Below, in pieces: positions 6,997 to 14,869 of a DNA stretch of 64,000 nt (position 1 is the stretch's first letter; each line of letters begins with the position of its first letter). The DNA is from MW101C3 sp943367595 (GTDB lineage Bacteria > Cyanobacteriota > Cyanobacteriia > PCC-6307 > Cyanobiaceae): NCBI GenBank assembly GCA_943367595.1, contig CALRJS020000008.1:1-64000 (forward strand), written 5' to 3'. A program made the translations under genes and the position numbers. The notes under the pieces are model-generated. The model was not told where the DNA came from. It saw only the letters and a program-made list of their open reading frames with translations, and did not search any database.

Positions 6997-8928
6997 ATGG
7001 CAGTGATCTACACACTCTTGGCCGAGCCACTTCGGCGCTTCGTTGCCAACAGCCAAGCCGATTTCTCTGGAACGGCGAGTAGCTTGCTAACGCCGATTAA
7101 CTACAACGCCGATATCTTTGATCCAGTTCCACGAATCATCACGGGGAACTACGGATTCGAAGGGTATCTCGGTATCCCCGGGATGACCGGCACCGATGCC
7201 GCCAGTCAGGCCATTGCCGCCGCTTACAACGTGGCGTGGAACAATCTTGATCCTGCGCTTGGGGCTGGTCAAAGGGCCTACACCTCTGCCGCTTCCACTC
7301 AGAGCGTCGCGTCGGTTTACGGCGTCAATCTCCTGGAGGCAGACACGATGCCAATCGTGTTCAGCCATCCATTGCTCCCGACGCGATTGAACGGCACCGA
7401 TTTTGCTGTCACCCTGAGTGACGGCAGGGTCGTCACACCTCAGGTGGCCGCTTTCCTCCCCAACCTGGAGTTCAACGAGCGCCAGACCGTGGTGATTGCC
7501 GGTGAGTTCGGTAATCGCCTGGCCCCGGGTCAGCCGGGTGCTCTCTACCCCACGGCGGTGACAGTGGTCAATGACGGCTCCCCCCTGGAGCTGCTTGGTG
7601 CGGATGGACCGTTGAGCGCCGTTGGTTTTTCTGTGACCAGTTCCAATCCCTACGTAGAAGGAAATGGGCCCAGGCTGGTGGCCGCCAAGCTCAACACGTT
7701 CAGTGATCTGGGTGAAGGAGGCCCGATTGGTGTGAGCCTGGCCTCCCAGAGAAACAGTGGCCAGGATCTGTATGGAGATCGTGCCCAGTATCGCCTCAGA
7801 CTTTACACAAGTGCTGGCTTTTCATCCGATGGGATCACCAGCCTTTTCCCAGGTGATTTCAGCCGGTACTTCATCCTTGAGGCCAGCGATCAAGATGGCA
7901 GTCCTGTTTTCATCACCCAAGCTGGCACGCCTGTGAGGGTGGGTCCTTTTGGCACGATCACGGTCGTTGGGCTGGCTGATCTTGCCCAGGCCGGTGCCAC
8001 AGTGAATGGCGGCTACATCGAAGATCACGACAACTATTACGACGTCATTCTGGAGGGGAGCTCTGCTGCGGTGGCGCGCCTCAGGTCAATTCGGATGCCT
8101 TCGTCAGGGGCCTATTCGCCGGTCTTCAACCCCGGGGGGCCGGGCAATGATCCCACGGCACCCGGGGCTGCTCCGGGTCCCTTCACGGTTGGAAGCTCCG
8201 ATCACACCATCTCCATCACCCTGGATCTGAACGGAGCAGCGCAGGCCACGTTCGTTGAGATCGATGGGCCGGTGCTTCGCAACCCCTGGAGCAACAAGCC
8301 CGTCGGCAGCCTTCTCGGCGTTGCCGTCACTGACACTCTGAGTGGACAGGTGATCAATGCCTACCAGGATCCCCAAGGCCGACGCTTCTACGCTTCATTC
8401 CCCGCACTTCCGGATCGCGCCACCACGCTTCCCAAAGGGCAGACCGCAACCGCACCCATCGACCTGGTCGACACCACCCGGCTGGCTCCGGGTACGGCCG
8501 TGACAGTGCAGGGCTCCATCAGCCGCTCTGCATCGTTCATCTCCACGCTCTCGTTTTATCGCGTGACAGATCCCAACGGTGGCGTGCGAGATCCCCTCAC
8601 TGGAACGGTGCTGCAACCCGGCGACGCAGGCTACGAAAAGGCCGCCCTTGATCCAGCCAATCTGCTGATGTCCCAGGGCTCCACACTTGCGGTATCGGAT
8701 CAGAAGGTGCTGCCTTTCTCGTTTTCGGTGGCTGCAGGAGAACTTTATGCCCCCGCTCTGACCGTGAACCTCACGGGGCAAACGCTCTTTGGATTCGCCG
8801 AAGCCAATCGTGGAGGCCTCAACCATTTCAACAGGTTTGGCCCCAATGCCTGGGGAATCGAAGACCGTGTCGGCCTTGGAGATCGTGATTATGACGATCT
8901 CATCCTGCGATTTTCGCTGGCAACCTAG
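6997..8928 (+). CDS. Large protein of unknown function with a C-terminal DUF4114 domain
   Basis: The 643-residue protein has no obvious signal peptide or membrane helix. Residues from about 489 to the end look like the DUF4114 module of secreted and surface proteins: FYRVTDPNGGVRDPLTG, LQPGDAGYEKAAL, then the acidic, probably calcium-binding GLGDRDYDDLILRFSL close to the C-terminus. The first 480 residues are rich in Gly, Pro, Ser and Thr and look like beta-sandwich extracellular sequence, but I recognise no family. A purine-rich ribosome site (6985-6994) selects this start. The gene uses more A/T-ending codons than its neighbours and lies between housekeeping genes, suggesting acquisition. 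DUF4114 proteins are often exported by type I systems, so secretion is inferred. No secretion genes are adjacent. Confidence 0.78.
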   Translation: MAVIYTLLAEPLRRFVANSQADFSGTASSLLTPINYNADIFDPVPRIITGNYGFEGYLGIPGMTGTDAASQAIAAAYNVAWNNLDPALGAGQRAYTSAASTQSVASVYGVNLLEADTMPIVFSHPLLPTRLNGTDFAVTLSDGRVVTPQVAAFLPNLEFNERQTVVIAGEFGNRLAPGQPGALYPTAVTVVNDGSPLELLGADGPLSAVGFSVTSSNPYVEGNGPRLVAAKLNTFSDLGEGGPIGVSLASQRNSGQDLYGDRAQYRLRLYTSAGFSSDGITSLFPGDFSRYFILEASDQDGSPVFITQAGTPVRVGPFGTITVVGLADLAQAGATVNGGYIEDHDNYYDVILEGSSAAVARLRSIRMPSSGAYSPVFNPGGPGNDPTAPGAAPGPFTVGSSDHTISITLDLNGAAQATFVEIDGPVLRNPWSNKPVGSLLGVAVTDTLSGQVINAYQDPQGRRFYASFPALPDRATTLPKGQTATAPIDLVDTTRLAPGTAVTVQGSISRSASFISTLSFYRVTDPNGGVRDPLTGTVLQPGDAGYEKAALDPANLLMSQGSTLAVSDQKVLPFSFSVAAGELYAPALTVNLTGQTLFGFAEANRGGLNHFNRFGPNAWGIEDRVGLGDRDYDDLILRFSLAT

Positions 8929-8945
8929 CCGACACAGGCAGACAT

Positions 8946-10397
8946 TCAACCTGCCACGGCCATGGCAGCCTGCTTGTAAGCCACCTCCACCACTTCGCTC
9001 AGGGTGGGGTGGGTGTGCACCTCGGTGGCGAGGTCTCCGACGCGCTGGCGGCGGGCCACGGCGTTGGCCACCTCCTGAATCAGGTCGGCGGCGTGCAATC
9101 CATAGATGTGTGCGCCCAGCACTTCGCCGGTGTCCTTGCGGAACAGCAGCTTCATCAGCCCATCGCTTTCCAGTTCTGCCAGCGCCTTGGAGTTGGCCTT
9201 GAAGTAGCTGCGCACGCTGCCCAGTTCAAACCCCTCGGCCGCCGCCAGCGCCTTGGCGTCGGCTTCGCTCAGGCCCACCGAGCTGATCTCGGGATGGGTG
9301 AAGGTGGCGGCCGGAATCGAGCGATAGTCGATCGTGCGCGTATGGCCAAGGATGTTGTCCACCGCCACGGTGCCCTGGGCGGCGGCGGTGTGGGCCAGCA
9401 TCATCTTTCCGGTCACGTCGCCCACGGCCCAGAGATGGGGAACGGGCGTCTCGCCCGCCAGCACCTGGAGCTGGTCGTTCACGGGGATGAAGCCGCGGTT
9501 GGTTTCCACGCCCACGCTGGCCAGGTGAAGATCCTTGCTCACCGGCACACGCCCGGTGGCCACCAGCACCGCATCCACCTCCAGCACCTCCACCAGCTCC
9601 TTGGTGGCCATGGCGGCCAGTTCAATCCGCACCGGCGCCCCCGGGGTCACCTTGCGGGCCAGCAGACCGGCGCGGGTGTCGATGTCCCGGCCGTCGATCA
9701 GATGGCGAGCGGCGATCTTGGCGATGTCGGGATCGAAGGTGGGCATCACCCGATCGAGCGCCTCGATCATCGTGACCTCGCAACCCAGCGCTGTGTACAC
9801 GTCAGCGAACTCCAGGCCGATGTAGCCGCTGCCCACGATGGCGATCCAGCGAGGCAGCCACTCGAGGCTGATCGCTTCGTCGCTGGTGAACACCGTGCGT
9901 CCGTCGGTTTCGATTCCGGGCGGCACGAAGGGATCCGAGCCGGTGGCCACGATCACATCGCGGGCGGTGAACACCTGCTCCACCCCGTTGCTCTGGCGCA
10001 CCGCCACCCGCTGATGTCCATCGAGGCGGCCCTTGCCGCGCAGAATCACGGCCCCTGACCGCTCCAGGGTCTTGGTGAGATTGGTGCGGATCGTGGCCAC
10101 CAGCTGATTGGCGTGATCGGCGATCTTCTGCCGCTCGAAGCGCACCGGCGCGGCGTGGATGCCGAAGCCTTGCAGGTGCTTGGCATCGGCCAGCTCCCGC
10201 ACCCGGCCACTGGCGGCCAGCAGCGCCTTGGAGGGCACGCAGCCGCGGTTCACACAGGTCCCGCCCATGTCACGCGATTCGATGATTGCCGTGCGCAGGC
10301 CATGCTCGGCCGCATGCTTGGCCGCATCGAAGCCGCCGTAGCCGGCGCCGATCACGATCACGTCGTAGTCGAAGGAAGAGGCGCTGCTGTCGCTCAC
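8946..10397 (-). CDS. lpdA: Dihydrolipoamide dehydrogenase (E3)
   Basis: The flavoprotein reoxidises dihydrolipoamide in the pyruvate dehydrogenase and glycine cleavage complexes. It shows an N-terminal FAD-binding VIVIGAGYGGFDAA, the redox pair GGTCVNRGCVPSKAL (Cys48 and Cys53), a second dinucleotide fold IAIVGSGYIGLEFA, and the C-terminal dimer-interface motif HTHPTLSEVVEVA with the catalytic His-Glu pair. Length 483 is normal. It follows the RNA methyltransferase gene by 11 bp on the same strand. Confidence 0.95.
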   Translation of the reverse strand: MSDSSASSFDYDVIVIGAGYGGFDAAKHAAEHGLRTAIIESRDMGGTCVNRGCVPSKALLAASGRVRELADAKHLQGFGIHAAPVRFERQKIADHANQLVATIRTNLTKTLERSGAVILRGKGRLDGHQRVAVRQSNGVEQVFTARDVIVATGSDPFVPPGIETDGRTVFTSDEAISLEWLPRWIAIVGSGYIGLEFADVYTALGCEVTMIEALDRVMPTFDPDIAKIAARHLIDGRDIDTRAGLLARKVTPGAPVRIELAAMATKELVEVLEVDAVLVATGRVPVSKDLHLASVGVETNRGFIPVNDQLQVLAGETPVPHLWAVGDVTGKMMLAHTAAAQGTVAVDNILGHTRTIDYRSIPAATFTHPEISSVGLSEADAKALAAAEGFELGSVRSYFKANSKALAELESDGLMKLLFRKDTGEVLGAHIYGLHAADLIQEVANAVARRQRVGDLATEVHTHPTLSEVVEVAYKQAAMAVAG

Positions 10398-10408
10398 CGG
10401 GGCGTGTC

Positions 10409-11506
10409 TCAGGGAGTGACCGGCATTCTCTCCTGTTGCTGGCGCCAGCGTTCCAGCAACAGGGGACCGGCCGCCACGGCCACGTTGAGGGATTCCACGG
10501 CGGCGCTGTGGGGAATCGTGACCCGGTGGCTGCAGCAGCTGAGCAGGTCGGCGCTCAGCCCTGCCCCTTCGTTGCCCAGCAACAGCACGGTTGGCAGCGT
10601 CCAGTCGAGCTGCCAGTAGGGAAGCGCCGCAGTGCCGGCTGCAGAGGCGCCGGCCGCAGAGGGTGTGGCCTCAGAGGGGCTGGCGGTAGGCCCGGTGCCG
10701 GAAGGACCGGTGGCGCTTGGGGCGCTGGCTGGAGGGGTGGGGCCGACGCGGGCCGTGACGGCAGTGGCCACCACCTGGACCCCCTGCGCGCGGGCCTGCT
10801 GCAGACGCAGGGCGAGCCCAGCGAGCCGCTCGAGCGGCAGGGTGAGGGCCGCACCGGCGGAGGCGCGCACCACCTTCGGCTGCCAGGGGTCGGCGCCACC
10901 GGCCAGCCACAGTGCCTCCACCCCGGCTGCCAGGGCCGTGCGCATCAAGGTGCCCAGGTTGCCCGGATCCTGCAGCTGCTCCAGGGCCAGCACGAACCCC
11001 GGCCTGGCGGGCGCGGCGGGACGTGGCAGGTCCAGGCTCAGCACCACCCCATCGGGGTGCTGGGTGGTGGCCGCAGCCGCCAGCACCGCCTCATCCACCG
11101 GCTGCAGCACCGCCGCCATGGCTGGATGCTGGTGCAGCAGGGCCTGATGGGCCTCGATCCAGGCGGGTGTGGCGAGAAGTTCGCTTGCGGCCAGGCCAAG
11201 GCGGGCGGCTTCCTCGATCAGGTGGGTGCCTTCCAGCAGCACGCGGCCCTGGTCGCGCCGCCCACGCGATTCATGCAAGGCGCGAAAGCGGCCCACCACC
11301 GGATTGCGCCGGCTTGTGATCAGCGGACGGAGAAAGGCCGCTGGTTCGCGCGGCCCTGAAGGCTGGCCAGCCGTTTCAGGTTGGCCTGGTTCGCTGGATT
11401 GAAGGGGCGCGCCCGATTGGCCTGGTTCGCCGGATTGTGGGAGTTGGCTGGCTGGCCAGGGGTCGCCGGCCTGTGGGGATTCAGAAGATCTGATGCTTTC
11501 TGACAT
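10409..11506 (-). CDS. TrmH/SpoU-family RNA 2'-O-methyltransferase with low-complexity insertions
   Basis: The SPOUT-type methyltransferase uses S-adenosylmethionine to methylate a ribose in tRNA or rRNA. Conserved parts are SRRNPVVGRFRALHE and VLLEGTHLIEEAARLG in the substrate-binding domain, then LEQLQDPGNLGTLMRTALAAGV, VLLLGNEGAGLS and IPHSAAVESLNVAVAAGPLL, the three SPOUT motifs. Two parts are odd: an N-terminal extension of about 55 residues built from Ser-Gly-Glu-Pro-Gly-Gln repeats, and a Pro/Ala/Ser/Thr-rich insertion at about residues 248-294 between motifs 1 and 2. The start overlaps the end of the upstream 82-residue gene by 26 bp; a later start that removes the repeats is possible. 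The RNA target is unknown. Confidence 0.88.
   Translation of the reverse strand: MSESIRSSESPQAGDPWPASQLPQSGEPGQSGAPLQSSEPGQPETAGQPSGPREPAAFLRPLITSRRNPVVGRFRALHESRGRRDQGRVLLEGTHLIEEAARLGLAASELLATPAWIEAHQALLHQHPAMAAVLQPVDEAVLAAAATTQHPDGVVLSLDLPRPAAPARPGFVLALEQLQDPGNLGTLMRTALAAGVEALWLAGGADPWQPKVVRASAGAALTLPLERLAGLALRLQQARAQGVQVVATAVTARVGPTPPASAPSATGPSGTGPTASPSEATPSAAGASAAGTAALPYWQLDWTLPTVLLLGNEGAGLSADLLSCCSHRVTIPHSAAVESLNVAVAAGPLLLERWRQQQERMPVTP
11381..11436. repeat. Two 20-bp near-identical direct repeats inside the methyltransferase 5' end
   Basis: The words TTGGCCTGGTTCGCTGGATT (11381-11400) and TTGGCCTGGTTCGCCGGATT (11417-11436) differ at one base and are spaced 36 bp apart, exactly 12 codons. 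They encode part of the repetitive N-terminal extension of the methyltransferase. Confidence 0.85.
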
Positions 11507-11729
11507 GCATGGAATCCTTCATCACCAGTTCGGTGGCATGAAGATCCATTCCTTTGACTGCTGCCACTTCGCCGCGGATCCCTTCTTCGCGCAGATTTTC
11601 GACGAGCTTCTGCAGCACGATGTCCTCGACGGTGGTTTCGTCGAAACCGCCGGGGGTGAGGCGTTCAAGAAAGCGCCCGATCTTCCCCGCCACGACCTCG
11701 GAGGAATTGCTGATCTTGAGGACGATCAT
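11481..11729 (-). CDS. Conserved cyanobacterial protein of unknown function, 82 residues
   Basis: The small soluble protein begins MIVLKISNSSEVVAGKIGRFLERLTP and has predicted alternating beta and helical segments (EEGIRGEVAAVKGMDL). I recall similar short proteins in other picocyanobacteria but know no function. It is the first gene of a probable three-gene minus-strand unit with the methyltransferase and lpdA; its stop overlaps the methyltransferase start by 26 bp. No membrane segment or metal motif is visible. Confidence 0.72.
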   Translation of the reverse strand: MIVLKISNSSEVVAGKIGRFLERLTPGGFDETTVEDIVLQKLVENLREEGIRGEVAAVKGMDLHATELVMKDSMHVRKHQIF

Positions 11730-11804
11730 GGAAACGGGAGCGCGACGGAGGAGAACCCGGGTTGAAGGTTCCTACAGGACAGGGAGGAGTGAGATGAAAA
11801 ATGA

Positions 11805-11888
11805 TGCGGATGGGGAGACTTGAACTCCCACGACATTGCTGCCACTAGTACCTGAAACTAGCGCGTCTACCAATTCCGCCACATCCGC
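11805..11888 (-). tRNA. trnL: tRNA-Leu (anticodon CAG)
   Basis: Read on the minus strand, the gene starts GCGGATGTGGCGGAATTGG and ends with CCATCCGC plus discriminator A. The anticodon stem CTAGT/ACTAG encloses a loop with anticodon CAG. A class II long variable arm (GGCAGCAATGTC) fits leucine. The CCA end is not encoded. Confidence 0.95.
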
Positions 11889-12058
11889 TGGCGTGCCGCC
11901 GCAGCGACCGAGCAACCCTAGATCATCGTCTGCACGACCGGCCACCGGTTTTCGCGTCACCACACGGGGTGCTCCGGAAGACAGTTCGGGGGGCGGACGG
12001 CTAGACGGTGCGCCTCTGAATTGTCAAGATGCCGGCACCATCGGCTCTGTAATCAGCC

Positions 12059-13360
12059 ATGACCGTGACCGCCGCCGTGGCTCCCCAGCTGATGGTCAAC
12101 CCCCGCCTGGAGATCCTGGGGGGACACCGTCTGTCCGGCGAGCTGCGCGTGAGCGGCGCCAAGAATTCAGCGCTGGTGCTGATGGCGGCCTGCCTGATGA
12201 GCACCCAGCCCCTGCGCCTGCGCAACATCCCCCCCCTCACCGACATCGCGGCGATGGGCGAGATCCTCGGTGCCTTCGGCGTGAAGGTGAAGCGCGGGGC
12301 CGACTGGATCGAGCTCGATGGGGCCCATCTCACCCACTCCACCGCCCCCTACGAACTGGTCAACAGCCTGCGGGCCAGCTTCTTCTGCATCGGCCCGCTG
12401 CTGGCTCGCCTGGGTGTGGCGAAGATTCCCCTCCCTGGTGGCTGCCAGATCGGTTCCCGTCCGGTGATCGAGCACGTGCGGGGCCTCAAGGCGCTCGGCG
12501 CCCAGGTCACCATCGATCACGGTGTGGTTTCGGCCGTGGTGCCCGGCCGCAGCCATCGGCTCCATGGCGGCCACATCCACCTGGAATGCCCCAGCGTTGG
12601 CGCCACCGAAACGCTGATGATGGCCGCGGCTCTGGCCGAAGGCGAAACGGTGATCCACAACGCCGCGCTCGAACCTGAGGTGGTGGATCTGGCCGGCTTG
12701 CTGATCGCCATGGGGGGCAAGGTGCGCGGCGCCGGCACCCCCACGATCACGATCGTTGGCGTCGAGCGGCTCCATGGGGCCGATTACGCGGTGATTCCTG
12801 ATCGCATCGAGGCCGGCACCTTCCTGCTGGCAGCGGCGATCACGCGCTCCGAGCTGCGGGTCGCCCCGCTGATCCCCGACCACCTCGGTGCCGTGATCAG
12901 CAAGCTGGAGGAAGCCGGTTGCTCGCTGCAAGCGGATGGCATCGGCATGACCATCCGCGCCGACCGGATTCAGGCGCTCGACCTGCGCACCCAGCCGTTC
13001 CCTGGCTTCCCCACCGACCTGCAGGCCCCGTTCATGAGCCTGCTGGCCACGGCCTCGGGCACAAGCATGGTTGTCGAGACGATCTTTGAAAACCGCCTGC
13101 AGCATGTGGCTGAACTGCAGCGCATGGGGGCTTCGATCCGCATGCAGGGCAATACGGCGTTCGTGGAAGGCGTGGCCCGGCTCAGCGGCGCTCCTGTGCA
13201 GGGCACCGATCTGCGTGCTTCCGCGGCGATGGTGCTGGCGGGTCTGGCCGCCGATGGCACCACCAGCGTCCAGGGCCTGGAGTTCCTCGACCGCGGCTAC
13301 GCCGATCTGGAAGGGAAGCTCAACAGCGTCGGCGCGGTGATCCGCCGCGTGAATGGCTGA
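12059..13360 (+). CDS. murA: UDP-N-acetylglucosamine 1-carboxyvinyltransferase
   Basis: MurA transfers enolpyruvate from PEP to UDP-GlcNAc, the committed step of peptidoglycan synthesis. Its two inside-out alpha/beta domains show the N-terminal GAKNSAL with the essential Lys36 and the active-site loop PGGCQIGSRPV with Cys129, the residue targeted by fosfomycin. The C-terminal ELRMGASI-like block (AELQRMGASIRMQGNTAFVEG) is also present. The length (433) is normal. It lies between two tRNA-Leu genes and stands alone. Confidence 0.96.
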   Translation: MTVTAAVAPQLMVNPRLEILGGHRLSGELRVSGAKNSALVLMAACLMSTQPLRLRNIPPLTDIAAMGEILGAFGVKVKRGADWIELDGAHLTHSTAPYELVNSLRASFFCIGPLLARLGVAKIPLPGGCQIGSRPVIEHVRGLKALGAQVTIDHGVVSAVVPGRSHRLHGGHIHLECPSVGATETLMMAAALAEGETVIHNAALEPEVVDLAGLLIAMGGKVRGAGTPTITIVGVERLHGADYAVIPDRIEAGTFLLAAAITRSELRVAPLIPDHLGAVISKLEEAGCSLQADGIGMTIRADRIQALDLRTQPFPGFPTDLQAPFMSLLATASGTSMVVETIFENRLQHVAELQRMGASIRMQGNTAFVEGVARLSGAPVQGTDLRASAAMVLAGLAADGTTSVQGLEFLDRGYADLEGKLNSVGAVIRRVNG

Positions 13361-13431
13361 GCCCAGAGCCGGGCAGCTGCCCGTTGCTCGGTCGAGGGGC
13401 TGATTCCCGCCTCCCCCTACAGTCGTTGAGC

Positions 13432-13513
13432 GGGAGCGTGCCGGAATTGGTAGACGGACTCGACTCAAAATCGAGCGCCTTCGGGCATGTGGGTTCGAGT
13501 CCCACCGCTCCCA
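13432..13513 (+). tRNA. trnL: tRNA-Leu (anticodon CAA)
   Basis: The acceptor arms GGGAGCG/CGCTCCC, the D-arm block GGAATTGGTAGACGG and the anticodon stem-loop CTCGA-CTCAAAA-TCGAG place CAA in the anticodon. The long variable arm (GCGCCTTCGGGCATG) is typical of leucine tRNAs. CCA is not encoded. It ends 19 bp before argD. Confidence 0.96.
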
Positions 13514-13532
13514 TCCCTCCAGCCTCAGCCCC

Positions 13533-14786
13533 ATGTCCGTAGAGATCGCCGCTCCGCCACGGCCCGCTCCCACGCTGGTGCTGGTGCCCGACCCGGTGAT
13601 GGATACCTACGCCCGCTTCCCGCTGGAGCTGGCGAAAGGCAAGGGCGTGTGGGTGCAGGACAGCGCTGGCCGCCGCTACCTCGACTGTGTGGCTGGCATC
13701 GCCACCTGCACCCTCGGCCACAGCGACCGTGTGATGCGCAAGGCGCTCTCCCGGCAACTGGGCCGCCTGCAGCATGTGTCGAACCTCTACCGGATTCCCG
13801 AGCAGGAGGAGCTGGCCGCCTGGATCACCAGCCGCAGCTGCACCGATCGGGTGTTCTTCTGCAATTCCGGCGCCGAGGCCAATGAGGCGGCCATCAAGCT
13901 GGCCCGCAAACACGGTCACACCGTGCGAGGCATCGAGCGGCCGATCATCCTTACGGCCCAGGCCAGCTTCCACGGCCGCACCCTGGCGGCGGTGAGCGCC
14001 ACCGGCCAGCCGAAATACCACCATGGCTTCGAGCCCATGGTGGAAGGCTTCCGCTTCTTCCCCTACAACGACATCGCCGCGTTCGAAACGCTGCTGACGG
14101 CCTGTGAGGCCGGCGGCCCCCGCGTTGCCGCCGTGCTGATCGAGCCGCTGCAGGGCGAAGGGGGGGTGAACCCCGGGGATCCCACCTTCTTCCGCCGCCT
14201 GCGGGAGCTCTGCGACCGGCACAGCATCCTGCTGATCTTCGATGAGGTTCAGATCGGCGTGGGCCGCAGCGGTGCGCTGTGGGGCTACGAGCAACTCGGC
14301 GTGGAGCCCGATGCGATCACCCTCGCCAAGGGCCTCGGCGGTGGCATCCCGATCGGAGCCCTGGCTGTGAAGCGCTCGGTGGATCACTTCCGCCCGGGCG
14401 ACCACGCCAGCACCTTCGGCGGCAATCCCTTTGCCTGCCGCGCCGCCCTCACGGTGGTGCAGGAGCTGGAGCGGCGCGCCCTGGTGCCGCACGTGGCGGC
14501 CATGGGCATGGTGCTGCAGTCGCTGTTGCGGGATCTGGTGGACCAGCGCCCCCACCAGCTCGAGGGGGTGCGCGGCTGGGGGCTGCTGCAGGGTCTGGTG
14601 CTCAAGGCCGACGGTGAGCTCACGGCACCGGCGATTGCCCTGCGGGCGATCGAAGCCGGCCTGCTGGTGGTGCCCGCCGGCCCGCGTGTGGTGCGCTTTG
14701 TGCCGCCGCTGGTGATCCGGCCCAAGCACCTGCGCCTGGCGGTCAGTCGCCTCGCGCAAACGCTGGATGCGTTGGCCGGCGCCTGA
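13533..14786 (+). CDS. argD: Acetylornithine aminotransferase
   Basis: This class III PLP-dependent aminotransferase converts N-acetylglutamate semialdehyde to N-acetylornithine in arginine synthesis. Key blocks are CVAGIATCTLGHSD, FFCNSGAEANEAAIKLAR, the cofactor Asp in ILLIFDEVQIGVGRSG, and the Schiff-base Lys in ITLAKGLGGGIPIGAL, followed by HASTFGGNPFACRAAL. The length (417) is normal. Its end lies close to folC, and the two may share a transcript. Confidence 0.94.
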   Translation: MSVEIAAPPRPAPTLVLVPDPVMDTYARFPLELAKGKGVWVQDSAGRRYLDCVAGIATCTLGHSDRVMRKALSRQLGRLQHVSNLYRIPEQEELAAWITSRSCTDRVFFCNSGAEANEAAIKLARKHGHTVRGIERPIILTAQASFHGRTLAAVSATGQPKYHHGFEPMVEGFRFFPYNDIAAFETLLTACEAGGPRVAAVLIEPLQGEGGVNPGDPTFFRRLRELCDRHSILLIFDEVQIGVGRSGALWGYEQLGVEPDAITLAKGLGGGIPIGALAVKRSVDHFRPGDHASTFGGNPFACRAALTVVQELERRALVPHVAAMGMVLQSLLRDLVDQRPHQLEGVRGWGLLQGLVLKADGELTAPAIALRAIEAGLLVVPAGPRVVRFVPPLVIRPKHLRLAVSRLAQTLDALAGA

Positions 14787-14869
14787 CGCTCACGAGCGCC
14801 GCGGTTTCTCATCGCTTCCCATCCATCGACGACTTCGCCGACCTGATCGAACCGTTCAGCCGTCGCGGG

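Noticed and set aside
11772..11963. Small frame across tRNA-Leu(CAG)
   Set aside because: Its sequence is the translation of the tRNA gene, which is clear from its complete cloverleaf.
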